Assembly: GCA_025355445.1 (NCBI GenBank)
Contig: JANXZQ010000320.1
Location: 1 to 32,856, forward strand
Length of the DNA: 32,856 nucleotides
Source: Gammaproteobacteria bacterium
Lineage (GTDB): Bacteria; Pseudomonadota; Gammaproteobacteria; Steroidobacterales; Steroidobacteraceae
Direction: 5' to 3'
In this document: positions 25,697 to 32,856 of the stretch, in pieces
How the letters are laid out: each line of letters starts with the position of its first letter
Numbering within the stretch: position 1 is the stretch's first letter
Translations under genes and position numbers: made by a program
The notes under the pieces: model-generated
What the model was told of the DNA's origin: nothing
The model's database searches: none
The model's input: only the letters and a program-made list of their open reading frames with translations

Positions 25697-26032
25697 ATGA
25701 GGAAGCGCGAGTATTTAGGGCAGTTGGAACTCATGGTCTTGCTCGCCGTGATTCGACCCGCGAAGGACGCCTACGGTGTGCTCATCTCGCATGAGATTGC
25801 GGAAAAGAGCGGACGCGAGGTCGCGCTCGCGAGCGTCTATGCGGCGCTCGAGCGACTGGAGAAAAAGGGCTTCGTGGTTTCGTCGCTCGGCGAACCTACT
25901 GCCGCGCGTGGCGGCAGGGCACGCACTTATTTCAGACCAACTCCAACCGGGCTACGGGAGGCGCGCGATGCACACGAAACGCTGCTGCGTCTCGCCGACG
26001 GCCTGTCGCCGCTGAAGGGCGAGGCCGTATGA
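25697..26032 (+). CDS. PadR family transcriptional regulator (second cassette)
   Basis: A 111-residue PadR winged-helix protein. It shows YLGQLELMVLLAVI, DAYGVLISHEI, VALASVYAALERLEKKGFV as recognition region, and RARTYFRPTPTGLREARDA as wing and dimer helix. ATG at 25697 is taken with GGAAG upstream. The frame opens earlier (25661), but that part contains the promoter-like repeat. Its TGA overlaps the ATG of the following membrane-protein gene by four bases. It probably represses itself and its partner. Confidence 0.87.
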   Translation: MRKREYLGQLELMVLLAVIRPAKDAYGVLISHEIAEKSGREVALASVYAALERLEKKGFVVSSLGEPTAARGGRARTYFRPTPTGLREARDAHETLLRLADGLSPLKGEAV

Positions 26033-26511
26033 CGGAACGAGCACCGCCTAAATTCGCCTTGTGGCTGCTCAAGCATTGGGGGTCTCGCTATCAGGGCGAG
26101 GCGCTCGCCGGAGACTTGATCGAGCAGTACCACGAAGGCCGAAGCCGCGCATGGTGTTGGCGGCAAACGATCATGGCAATTTTGCTTGCTCGGGGACGCT
26201 TCATTGGCGCGATGCCATGGACGGCGTTAGCGAGAGTCTTGTCATATCTGCTGGCGGAAACAGCGGCGGTGCTCGCCACAATCGTCGTCGTCGATCATGA
26301 GCGCCGCGTTCAGGTCCTCGCCGAGCCGATTAGTCCTGCGCTCATCGGCCTATTCCTGAGCTTGATCGCCGTCGCCGGTGCCGGTTTCTTGGCGTCGGCT
26401 CGCAGCGGTGGGAGCATGCTGGGGCGCGCGGCCACCAAGGCATTATTGCTGGCATTCGGCGTGATTGCTCTCGGAGTCGGCACTCTGACCTGGGCATTGA
26501 CAGCGCCCTGA
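26029..26511 (+). CDS. permease-prefix-domain membrane protein partnered with PadR
   Basis: A 160-residue protein. The first ~55 residues (PPKFALWLLKHW, EALAGDLIEQYHEGRSRAWCWRQ) match the short helical prefix domain that in many bacteria precedes MacB/FtsX-like permeases encoded after a PadR gene. Here it is followed only by three hydrophobic segments at about 67-87, 103-123 and 134-156, with no permease. ATG overlaps the PadR stop (ATGA). It may sense a membrane state and act on PadR; the function is unknown. lepB begins 3 bases after its stop. Confidence 0.68.
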   Translation: MTERAPPKFALWLLKHWGSRYQGEALAGDLIEQYHEGRSRAWCWRQTIMAILLARGRFIGAMPWTALARVLSYLLAETAAVLATIVVVDHERRVQVLAEPISPALIGLFLSLIAVAGAGFLASARSGGSMLGRAATKALLLAFGVIALGVGTLTWALTAP

Positions 26512-26514
26512 ATC

Positions 26515-27288
26515 ATGGACTTCGAGGGCATTTTCACTCTGCTGCTCGCGGTCACCGGCGGCATACTGCTGGCCGATCGCGCGATCCTCAAGGGTAGGCG
26601 GCAACGGCGCGTGCAGAACCGGCAGGTGCCGGATCCGCAGTTAATACAGTACGCGCGCTCGTTCTTTCCGGTTATTTTGATCGTGCTGCTGGTACGCGCG
26701 TTCGTATTCGAACCCTTTCGAATCCCATCCGCGTCGATGATGCCTGGGCTCGTTGACGGAGATTTTATCTTCGTCAATAAATTCTCCTACGGGCTACGCC
26801 TCCCGGTGATCAACACCAAAATAGTGTCCGTCGGCGAGCCGCGGCGAGGAGATGTGATCGTGTTTCGGCTGCCCACGGATCCAGCCGTTCACTTCATCAA
26901 GCGCTTGATCGGGCTGCCGGGCGATCATGTCGTGGTGCGCGACAACCAACTAACCATCAATGGGACGCCGATGCCGATGCAGGATGACGGGGTCTATTCG
27001 GGAGGTTATGGATTTACGGGCGCTGAACTTGCGCTCGAGCGATTCGGCGCGGATCAGCATGTCATCATGCTGGCGCAGAATCGTGTCGCCACGGATTTCG
27101 ATACGCTGGTGCCCGCGGGGCACTATTTCTTCATGGGCGACAATCGCAATGACAGTGCCGACAGCCGATTCCCCCTGGTGGGGCTGGTTCCCGAGCAGAA
27201 TCTGGTCGGGCACGCCGTTCGAATCTGGATGAATTGGCAAATCCCCGGTTGGCCGCACTGGCGCCGAATCGGCATGAAAATTCGCTGA
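26515..27288 (+). CDS. lepB: signal peptidase I
   Basis: A 257-residue inner-membrane protease that removes signal peptides of exported proteins. Two amino-terminal helices (about 7-21 and 50-66) flank a basic cytosolic loop. Catalytic Ser74 lies in IPSASMMPGL and Lys129 in HFIKRLIGLPGD; the late box GDNRNDSADSRFPLVG is also present. Length is usual for proteobacterial LepB without the longest insert. It starts 3 bases after the PadR-partner gene, so it may be read from the PadR-controlled message. The usual lepA and rnc neighbours are absent. Confidence 0.94.
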   Translation: MDFEGIFTLLLAVTGGILLADRAILKGRRQRRVQNRQVPDPQLIQYARSFFPVILIVLLVRAFVFEPFRIPSASMMPGLVDGDFIFVNKFSYGLRLPVINTKIVSVGEPRRGDVIVFRLPTDPAVHFIKRLIGLPGDHVVVRDNQLTINGTPMPMQDDGVYSGGYGFTGAELALERFGADQHVIMLAQNRVATDFDTLVPAGHYFFMGDNRNDSADSRFPLVGLVPEQNLVGHAVRIWMNWQIPGWPHWRRIGMKIR

Positions 27289-27317
27289 GGCGGCGCGGGC
27301 CTAGTTCTGGCGCCGCC
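27289..27317. terminator. GC-rich hairpin between convergent lepB and DUF2147 genes
   Basis: GGCGGCGC (27289-27296) pairs perfectly with GCGCCGCC (27310-27317) around a 13-base loop. It begins right after the lepB stop and runs into the end of the opposite gene. No T-run follows on either strand, so intrinsic termination is uncertain. Confidence 0.25.
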
Positions 27318-27792
27318 AGGTCTGTGAACGGCCGAGCAGCGAAAAGCCGATAAAACCACGCACCACCAGGACGCTGCCGTCGTTCTCCAGGTGAAATTTG
27401 CAGTGATACACCGAGCCGCTGTCGGGATCGAGAATGTCGCCGCCGCCGTACTCGCCGTCGTGCAAAGTCACGTTGCGAATAATCAGAAGCCCAATGATGG
27501 GTTGATTCTTGCGGTCGTCCTTGCACACCGAGCAAACGCGTGTTTCGGCGCCCGGCGTGAAGCTCTGTTCAATTCGTCCTAAATATTTCTCGTCTTGCAG
27601 ATAGATCCGCACCAGCGCGCGGGGCATACCTGTCTTGTCGTCGAAGGTCTTCCACAGGCCCAGTGGCGATTGCGATCCGACGGCTTGCACGCTGAGCGGC
27701 AGGCTCGTGAGCAGGAACGCGGCCAGGCAGGCGGCCGCTAACCGGCTACCAACCCACCGCTTGTCCGTCTTTGCGATGATCCGAAGCTCCAT
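27301..27792 (-). CDS. exported DUF2147 protein
   Basis: A 163-residue protein with a signal peptide (basic MELRIIAKTDKR, core about 18-32, cleavage near VQA). DUF2147 features follow: GLWKTFDDKTGMPRALVRIY, RVCSVCKDDRKNQPIIGL, LHDGEYGGGDILDPDSG and LVVRGFIGFSLLGRSQTWRR. The family is periplasmic, about 150 residues, of unknown role. Two cysteines sit in CSVC. ATG at 27792 has GAGGG 8 bases before it, although this makes the gene overlap the end of the gamma-glutamyltransferase gene by 47 bases in another frame. Confidence 0.82.
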   Translation of the reverse strand: MELRIIAKTDKRWVGSRLAAACLAAFLLTSLPLSVQAVGSQSPLGLWKTFDDKTGMPRALVRIYLQDEKYLGRIEQSFTPGAETRVCSVCKDDRKNQPIIGLLIIRNVTLHDGEYGGGDILDPDSGSVYHCKFHLENDGSVLVVRGFIGFSLLGRSQTWRRQN

Positions 27793-29539
27793 GGTAAACA
27801 CCCTCAATCGGTTTCCCTGCGCCGCCGCCCGCCGGCGGTTGATCGTCAAAGCGCGCCGATCCGGCGGCGGCGGGCACGAAGGAGATTGCCTGGTAACCGC
27901 CCATGTCGTCCCCGTTCGCGGAGACCACCGTGTGTCCGAGGGCTTTCAACTGCGCACCTACCAAGCTATACAGGTTCGATTCCAACCGCAATGTGTTCGT
28001 CGCCTGAGCATGCGAGAAGCGCGCTGCATCGCTCGCGGCTTGGACGTTGGCGCCGAGATCGATCATGTTGATGAGCGCCTGCACGTGTCCTTGGGCCTGC
28101 TGCGAGCCGCCCATGAGGCCGAACGCCGTCAGCGGCCGCCCGTCCTTCATGACAAATCCGGGCAGCAGCGTGTGGAACGGCCTCTTGCCCGGAGCTACGA
28201 GATTCGGACTGCGCGGATCCAGCGAGAATAGGGCACCGCGGTCGTTCAGCACGAAGCCGTAACCCGGCACCGTCACTCCCGAGCCGAAAGTGTCGTAAAT
28301 GCTGTAAATGAACGACACCATATTGCCCCAGCGATCGGCAGTGACCAGATACACGGTGCCCCCGACCGGGTCGCCCTTGGCTTCGGGCACGCTCGCTTTA
28401 TGCAAGTCGATGCGCCGGCATTGGTCGGCCGCATAGGCTTTTGAGATGAGCTTCTCGACGGGAATATCCGCAAAATGCGGATCGGCGTTATAGGCATACA
28501 GGTCGGCATAGGCGAGCTTCTTGGCTTCGATGAGCAGATGCCAGTACACCGGCGACCGCGGGCCGAGCGCGGCAAGGTTGACTCCCAACGTGGGCGCACA
28601 TACCTCGAGAATGTTCAACATTTCCAATACGGCGAACCCTTGGGTATTGGGCGGAAACTCGAACACGTCGTAGCCGTGATAATTCGTGCCAATGGGCGTC
28701 ACCCACTCCGCATGGGTATTTGCCAGGTCCGCGGCCGTGAAAGTTCCGCCCAGCATGCGGGATTTGGCCAGGATGGCCGACGCTATCTCACCATGGTAGA
28801 AGGCGTCACGGCCTTGCGCCTGCAGGATACGGAACGCGTGCGCGAGATCGGGATTGCGAAACACGCCGTAGGTAGCCGGCGGTTTGCCGTCGACCAGGTA
28901 GGTTTTCACCGAGTCGGCATCCGCTTGCAGAACATCGGCGCCGTAGATCCAATCGTTGCGGATGCGCTGGCTCACCGCAAATCCCTGCTCGGCAAGATCC
29001 ACTGCGGGCTGCAACAAATCCTTGAACGTGCGGCTTCCGGCGCGCTTCAGCAAAACATCCCAGGCATCGACGGCTCCCGGAGCGGTGGCGGAATCGATTC
29101 CATGCTGCGGCATTTCCTTCACGGCGCCGCGCTCGGCAAGATGCCGGGGCGTCGCCCCCGAAGGAGCCCGGCCGCTGCCGTTCAACGCCACCAGCTTCTT
29201 CTCTTTTGCCAGCCAGGCGATGACGAAGACATCCCCGCCGATCCCCGCACTGCCGGGCTCGACCACATTCATCACGGCCGCGGTTGCCACAGCGGCATCG
29301 ATGGCGTTTCCGCCGCTCTTCAATATTTGCAGGCCTGCTTGCGCCGCCAACGGCTGGCTGGTGGCCACCATGCCATTGCGGGCCAAAACCTCAGAGCGCG
29401 ATTGCGGCAGCCATCCGCTCGCCCGATCGCCACCGACCGCAGAGAATTCCGGGGATTGCCCGTGCACGTCATTCATGAGGCCGCCGAACAGCACGATGCA
29501 TGTCAGCCGTGCAGCAAGGGATACGTGAGCGTGAGTCAT
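27746..29539 (-). CDS. ggt: gamma-glutamyltransferase
   Basis: A 597-residue periplasmic enzyme (signal peptide 1-27, cleavage near VHG-QS) that hydrolyses or transfers gamma-glutamyl groups, such as from glutathione. It is made as one chain that cuts itself. The candidate cleavage and nucleophile is Thr395 in GGTVYLVTADRWGNMVS, whose spacing to GNxVS equals that of the E. coli enzyme. The oxyanion-type glycine pair is in LMGGSQQAQGHVQ. The second Thr and the His of the classic TTH motif are Val and Tyr here, as in a divergent branch of the family. ATG at 29539 has GAGG 7 bases upstream. It follows the cupin gene by 48 bases. Confidence 0.88.
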   Translation of the reverse strand: MTHAHVSLAARLTCIVLFGGLMNDVHGQSPEFSAVGGDRASGWLPQSRSEVLARNGMVATSQPLAAQAGLQILKSGGNAIDAAVATAAVMNVVEPGSAGIGGDVFVIAWLAKEKKLVALNGSGRAPSGATPRHLAERGAVKEMPQHGIDSATAPGAVDAWDVLLKRAGSRTFKDLLQPAVDLAEQGFAVSQRIRNDWIYGADVLQADADSVKTYLVDGKPPATYGVFRNPDLAHAFRILQAQGRDAFYHGEIASAILAKSRMLGGTFTAADLANTHAEWVTPIGTNYHGYDVFEFPPNTQGFAVLEMLNILEVCAPTLGVNLAALGPRSPVYWHLLIEAKKLAYADLYAYNADPHFADIPVEKLISKAYAADQCRRIDLHKASVPEAKGDPVGGTVYLVTADRWGNMVSFIYSIYDTFGSGVTVPGYGFVLNDRGALFSLDPRSPNLVAPGKRPFHTLLPGFVMKDGRPLTAFGLMGGSQQAQGHVQALINMIDLGANVQAASDAARFSHAQATNTLRLESNLYSLVGAQLKALGHTVVSANGDDMGGYQAISFVPAAAGSARFDDQPPAGGGAGKPIEGVYHGASDHRKDGQAVGW

Positions 29540-29587
29540 TGCAGAGCCTCATGAAATGCGGGCGGTCATTCTGGCACGAGCGGGGTT

Positions 29588-30196
29588 TCAGGAAACATCG
29601 AGTCGAGCCTTCTGCCCGCGATTGGCGCCGCGCCAAACGTATAGCGCGAGTAACGGACTGGTGCCGGTGCGCATGGCGTGAGGTTGCTCACTGCGGTGAT
29701 GAATCGGTGTTCCCGGCGCCTGTTCCTGCCATGCCGTGTCGCCTTGCTGCCAAGCCGCGGTGCCGGAGAGCGGCACATACAATTCCTCGGCCGCGTGCCG
29801 GTGGCTCGGATAGTAGGTAGCTGGGCCGAGGATCAGAAAGCCGCAGGCGATCCGGTCGCTCTGAATGGGACCCACTGAACCCACGATCTCGCTCCATCCG
29901 TAATCGTCCAGAAAAGCCGGAGAGAGATCCTGCGCCGTATAGGTTTGGCGCCAATCCAGCAAAGGCGCCGCGCCGCAGACAGCGGCCACGAGATCAGCGC
30001 CGAATGGTGCGGCGCCCGCGGCAAGTTCCGGGAGCCAGCGCAACACCGGCAAGCGGGCGGTGGCAATCTCGCGTCTCGAGTAGACGGGCGGCCAATCGGC
30101 GAGAAACGGCGCGAGCTCGGGCTGCCGCAAGGATTCGAGCAGCTCCTTGACTCGCACGGTGATGCCCTCGCGGGCGGTGTCGGTCTGCGTGCCCAT
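29588..30196 (-). CDS. DMSP-lyase-family cupin protein
   Basis: A 202-residue soluble protein. A helical amino part precedes a cupin with YYPSHRHAAEELYVPLSGTAAW (metal-binding His132, His134, Glu138 and Tyr140 region) and HHRSEQPHAM (His173). LDWRQTY and GPATYYP also fit the dimethylsulfoniopropionate lyase family (DddQ/DddL-like). Many family members in non-marine bacteria have never been tested, so DMSP cleavage is not claimed. ATG at 30196 has no ribosome site; a perfect TATAAT ends 9 bases before it, which suggests a leaderless message. It is first of a group with ggt and DUF2147. Confidence 0.7.
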   Translation of the reverse strand: MGTQTDTAREGITVRVKELLESLRQPELAPFLADWPPVYSRREIATARLPVLRWLPELAAGAAPFGADLVAAVCGAAPLLDWRQTYTAQDLSPAFLDDYGWSEIVGSVGPIQSDRIACGFLILGPATYYPSHRHAAEELYVPLSGTAAWQQGDTAWQEQAPGTPIHHRSEQPHAMRTGTSPLLALYVWRGANRGQKARLDVS

Positions 30197-30205
30197 AGGC
30201 TATCT

Positions 30206-30211
30206 ATTATA
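30206..30211 (-). promoter_or_regulatory. perfect -10 box of the cupin gene
   Basis: TATAAT on the minus strand, 9 bases before the ATG at 30196. The -35 region is poor. Transcription would begin within a few bases of the start codon. Confidence 0.45.
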
Positions 30212-30213
30212 CT
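30208..30213 (+). promoter_or_regulatory. candidate -10 box of the MATE gene
   Basis: TATACT on the plus strand shares bases with the divergent TATAAT and would give a leader of roughly 25 bases. The -35 is weak (CTGCGT at 30185-30190, 17-base spacer). Confidence 0.3.
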
Positions 30214-30234
30214 GCCGCGCCGGTGTCCGGCAGT
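30211..30234. promoter_or_regulatory. inverted repeat in the divergent cupin/MATE promoter region
   Basis: ACTGCCG (30211-30217) and CGGCAGT (30228-30234) are perfect 7-bp arms around 10 bases. It lies just downstream of the plus-strand -10 and ends 2 bases before the GGAG of the MATE gene, so it could be an operator or a leader hairpin that touches the ribosome site. Confidence 0.4.
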
Positions 30235-30236
30235 TC

Positions 30237-30240
30237 GGAG
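30237..30240 (+). promoter_or_regulatory. ribosome binding site fixing the GTG start of the MATE gene
   Basis: GGAG 5 bases before GTG at 30246. The longer open frame from 30147 would overlap the divergent cupin gene and add a non-conserved leader. Confidence 0.5.
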
Positions 30241-30245
30241 AATTC

Positions 30246-31643
30246 GTGCCGCCCAAGCAGTCGTTGACGGAAGGCTCTATCGCGCCCGCGCTGTTGATTT
30301 TTTCATTGCCCATACTCTTCGGAAACATCCTGCAATCGATCAATGGTTCGGTCAATGCCGTTTGGGTGGGCAAGTACTTGGGCGAAGCCGCCCTGGCGGC
30401 CGTCGGAAACGCCAACGTCATCATGTTCCTGTTGTTCGGAGTGATGTTCGGCTTCTCGATGGCATCGACCCTCATGGTGGCGCAATGCGTTGGGGCGAAG
30501 AATATCGCCGAAGCGAAACGCGTCGTCGGCACCAGCGCGGTGTTCTTTCTGGGCTTGTCACTGGCGATGAGCTTGCTGGGGTTCTTTCTGGCGCAATGGC
30601 TGGTCGGTTGGCTGCACATCCCGCCGGATGCCGTGCCTCTGGCGCTCACCTACATGCGCATCATTTTTCTGGCGCTGCCTTTCATGGGCGGATTGTTCTT
30701 TCTCATGGCGGTGCTGCGCGGTGCCGGCGATTCGAGAACGCCTTTCGCGTATCTGCTCATGGCGGTGGTGCTCGATATCGCGCTGAACCCGCTGTTGATC
30801 TTCGGCTGGGGGCCGGTCCCACGCTTCCGTATAGCCGGGTCTGCGATGGCCACGCTGATCGCTCAGGCGCTGAGCTTCATCGCGCTGGTGGCGCATTTAT
30901 ATAGGACCCGGCATTTCCTATGCATTCACCGCAATGAGCTGCGGCTGTTCAGGGTCGATTGGCCGCTGGTGCGATTGCTGGTGACGAAGGGAACTCCCAT
31001 GGGTCTGCAGTTCTTCGTGATCTCCTCCAGCATGATTGCATTGACGTCGCTGGTGAACCGCTTTGGATCGCAGGAAACGGCGGCATTCAACGCGGCCACG
31101 CAGCTGTGGAACTATGTGCAAATGCCGGCGATGTCGATCGGCGCCGCGGTGTCGTCGATGGCGGCACAGAATGTCGGCGCCGGAAAGTGGGACCGCGTCG
31201 GCAGAGTCGCAACGGCGGGGGTGATGTTCAATCTGTTGATCGGCGGTTCCTTGATCGCCATCATCCTTTTGCTCAATCGGCATGCGCTGGGTCTATTCTT
31301 GCCCGCCGACAGCGCGGCACTGCGCATCTCGACGCACATCAACGGCATCGTGATCTGGTCTTACCTATTTTTCGGCACATCGATGATCTTGTTCGCCGTG
31401 GTGCGTGCCACCGGAGCGGTGATGCCGCCGCTCATCATGCTGGTCATATCCTTGTGGCTGATCCGCGTGCCCTTCGCCTATTCGATGCTGGATCGCTGGC
31501 AAGCGGACGCGGTGTGGTGGAGTTTTCCCTTGGCGTCGGGGACGGTCCTGCTGATGGCCGTCGCGTACTACCGCTACGGCGGCTGGCGGAAAGTTCGGCT
31601 GGGGGTGGCAAACCTACGCGCAGCCCCGGTGCCCGGCGTTTGA
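30246..31643 (+). CDS. MATE family efflux transporter
   Basis: A 465-residue inner-membrane exporter with twelve hydrophobic segments in two similar halves. Half 1 begins at APALLIFSLPILFGNILQSI and includes VNAVWVGKYLGEAALAAVG; half 2 has KGTPMGLQFFVISSSMIAL and AAVSSMAAQNVGAGKWDRV. This is the NorM/DinF-like MATE pattern: export of cationic drugs or metabolites using Na+ or H+. Substrate unknown. The TGA stop overlaps the TTG start of the GT9 gene (TTGA). Confidence 0.9.
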   Translation: MPPKQSLTEGSIAPALLIFSLPILFGNILQSINGSVNAVWVGKYLGEAALAAVGNANVIMFLLFGVMFGFSMASTLMVAQCVGAKNIAEAKRVVGTSAVFFLGLSLAMSLLGFFLAQWLVGWLHIPPDAVPLALTYMRIIFLALPFMGGLFFLMAVLRGAGDSRTPFAYLLMAVVLDIALNPLLIFGWGPVPRFRIAGSAMATLIAQALSFIALVAHLYRTRHFLCIHRNELRLFRVDWPLVRLLVTKGTPMGLQFFVISSSMIALTSLVNRFGSQETAAFNAATQLWNYVQMPAMSIGAAVSSMAAQNVGAGKWDRVGRVATAGVMFNLLIGGSLIAIILLLNRHALGLFLPADSAALRISTHINGIVIWSYLFFGTSMILFAVVRATGAVMPPLIMLVISLWLIRVPFAYSMLDRWQADAVWWSFPLASGTVLLMAVAYYRYGGWRKVRLGVANLRAAPVPGV

Positions 31644-32689
31644 ATCGTCCACTGGCAGTGCGGTGCGGCGCCTTCGGCGACATGGTCCTGCTGACGGCAT
31701 TGATTCGCGTATTGAACGCGCGGTTTGGCGCACCGGTGGATATCGTGACCTCCGGCCCCTGGAGCGAGCCGCTGCTTCGGAAGCAACCAGGGGTGGGCGA
31801 CATATGGAGCCTTCGCAGCCGCAAGACTCCGTACTGGTTGAGCGCGGATCAGCGGCGCGTGGTAGGGGCTTTGCGCGCGCGCGGCGTGGGTCCGACCTGG
31901 TACTGCGACGGCAGCGACGCGGCGCGGCCCCTGCTCGAGCGAGCCGGAATTGCGGCGCAATTCGTGGTCGACGTGCGGGATCATCCGCTGCTGCCCGGCG
32001 AACATGCGACGCAGCAATGGCGCAGGCTCGCGCAAATGACGCCCGCAGCAATCGCAGAAGCGCGGCGCGGCGCCGAGTTCGCAGCGGATCTCGCGGCGGT
32101 GGCACCCGGTTGCTATCTGGAAGTCAGCAGCCGGCAGCGCGACGATCTTAAGAGCTGGCTGCAGGCACGCAGTCTGGCCGGGGCGCCGTTGATCCTGGTT
32201 CAAATCGGCAATAAGCGCACGATGCGCCGCGGCCTGCGCCGTTTGGCGGTCAATCTCAAGTACTGGCCGAACGAACGGTGGGCCGAGGTGTTGCGCCACG
32301 TGCGCAGGTTGTGTCCGGATCACTCGATTGTGTTGCTGGGCACGGGACCCGAATACGCACTCAACGAAGAAGTCGCGCTGCTCGCAGATGTCGCGCGGGT
32401 GTACAACGTGGCTGACGACTTGCCGATTCCCCGGCTCGTGGCGCTGCTGGCAAGCGGCGCGGGTTTGATCACCGTTGATTCGGGCCCGGCGCACGCAGCT
32501 GCCGCGGTGGGTTGTCCCATGGTCGTGTTGTTCGGCAAGGCGCTGCCGTCGCTATATAGACCCTGGGGAACGGCGGGAGCGGATGTGAAAGTGCTCCGCG
32601 GCGAAGTGGCGGGTGCGCCCGATATGCTGGGAATCGATGTGGGCAGCGTGGTTGCAGCTTGGACCGGCTTGAAAATGCGCACGGTTTGA
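31640..32689 (+). CDS. glycosyltransferase family 9 protein (heptosyltransferase-like)
   Basis: A 349-residue cytosolic or membrane-associated GT-B enzyme. The amino end LAVRCGAFGDMVLLTALIRVL corresponds to the first nucleotide-binding loop of ADP-heptose:LPS heptosyltransferases. The family signature in the second domain is TVDSGPAHAAAAVGCPMVVLFG, followed by YRPWG. It probably adds a sugar to lipopolysaccharide core or another surface glycan. The start is TTG at 31640, overlapping the MATE stop by four bases; this start alone keeps the conserved first strand, which later ATGs would remove. Co-translation with a MATE exporter is unusual. It converges on glgC. Confidence 0.83.
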   Translation: MNRPLAVRCGAFGDMVLLTALIRVLNARFGAPVDIVTSGPWSEPLLRKQPGVGDIWSLRSRKTPYWLSADQRRVVGALRARGVGPTWYCDGSDAARPLLERAGIAAQFVVDVRDHPLLPGEHATQQWRRLAQMTPAAIAEARRGAEFAADLAAVAPGCYLEVSSRQRDDLKSWLQARSLAGAPLILVQIGNKRTMRRGLRRLAVNLKYWPNERWAEVLRHVRRLCPDHSIVLLGTGPEYALNEEVALLADVARVYNVADDLPIPRLVALLASGAGLITVDSGPAHAAAAVGCPMVVLFGKALPSLYRPWGTAGADVKVLRGEVAGAPDMLGIDVGSVVAAWTGLKMRTV

Positions 32690-32704
32690 ACGCTGCGCCC
32701 AGGG

Positions 32705-32856
32705 CTAGCGCGCCCCGGCGGCGCGCAGCATGTCCTGGGTCACCAACACCACGCCGCGCTTGGTCACATAGAAGCGCTTCTCGTCGAGGACGCGGTCCTG
32801 GCCGATTTGCGTGTCGTCCGGAACCACGCAATTTTCATCGAGAATACAGCGCGTAA
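32705..32856 (-). CDS. glgC: glucose-1-phosphate adenylyltransferase, carboxy-terminal end (partial)
   Basis: The last 49 residues of a protein whose start is beyond the window. The minus strand reads ILDENCVVPDDTQIG, then DEKRFYVTKRGVVLVTQDML and a short Ala-rich tail before TAG. This closely follows the end of proteobacterial GlgC, with its beta-helix turn NCVVP..TQIG and the RFY...GVVLVT..ML ending. GlgC makes ADP-glucose, the donor for glycogen synthesis. The stop lies 15 bases from the stop of the GT9 gene. The identification rests on this short stretch alone, but the motif is distinctive. Confidence 0.8.
   Translation of the reverse strand, partial: TRCILDENCVVPDDTQIGQDRVLDEKRFYVTKRGVVLVTQDMLRAAGAR

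Noticed and set aside
28343-28360. Classic TTH of gamma-glutamyltransferases changed to TVY, possibly a dead enzyme
   Set aside because: The nucleophilic Thr and its spacing to GNxVS are kept, and I recall TVY-type sequences in a divergent branch of the family, so loss of activity is not supported.
1-32856. Search for tRNA or rRNA genes, CRISPR arrays, insertion sequences, prophage genes and defence systems
   Set aside because: None seen by eye on either strand. No transposase, integrase, restriction or Cas-like protein is present among the genes.

Overview
The window is 32.9 kb of GC-rich (above about 60% by eye), gene-dense bacterial chromosome. There is no rRNA, tRNA, phage, IS or CRISPR signal, and no gap without a gene exceeds 300 bases. 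The gene content suggests a Gram-negative proteobacterium, most likely a gammaproteobacterium of the Xanthomonadales/Nevskiales/Steroidobacterales type. The pointers are a TonB-dependent receptor with the DEVVVTAQRR amino terminus, zinc-ribbon thioredoxin 2, type III pantothenate kinase, class III-like PPK2, a GT9 heptosyltransferase-like enzyme and two PadR/membrane-protein cassettes. This placement is inferred from gene content only.

Layout. (1) 1-3909: the end of a CopD-type membrane protein, a small two-helix membrane protein, polyphosphate kinase 2 (minus), an MHS-type MFS symporter and an exported SAM-methyltransferase-like protein. (2) 3951-5448 (minus): a beta-propeller protein followed by trxC. 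(3) 5644-16549 (plus): seven tightly packed genes that look like one operon. They are a TonB-dependent receptor, a membrane-anchored alpha/beta hydrolase, a TTC38-family repeat protein, an M20 metallopeptidase and a dipeptide-type ABC importer compressed into three polypeptides. The last four genes overlap by 4 bases at each junction. The importer includes a substrate-binding protein fused to its DppB-type permease, and a double ATPase. (4) 16552-22075 (minus): MscS-type channel, coaX, a P1 (DmpA-like) peptidase, and a PadR/HAAS-like/TonB-N-terminus-like three-gene cassette. (5) 22218-27288 (plus): apt with an MTA/SAH-nucleosidase-like gene, an exported CehA/McbA-type PHP hydrolase, a second PadR/membrane-protein pair, and lepB. 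(6) 27301-30196 (minus): a DMSP-lyase-family cupin, gamma-glutamyltransferase and a DUF2147 protein. (7) 30246-32689 (plus): a MATE exporter coupled to a GT9 glycosyltransferase. The 3' end of glgC faces them at the right edge.

How it fits together. Region 3 could carry a peptide or amide-like compound across both membranes and cut it: receptor in the outer membrane, tethered binding protein and permease in the inner membrane, M20 hydrolase in the cytoplasm. The P1 peptidase next to coaX may feed pantothenate/CoA synthesis. apt and the nucleosidase form a short adenine-salvage route. The most unusual single item is the binding-protein/permease fusion at 11506-14103. It carries an additional transmembrane helix in just the place needed to make the topology work.
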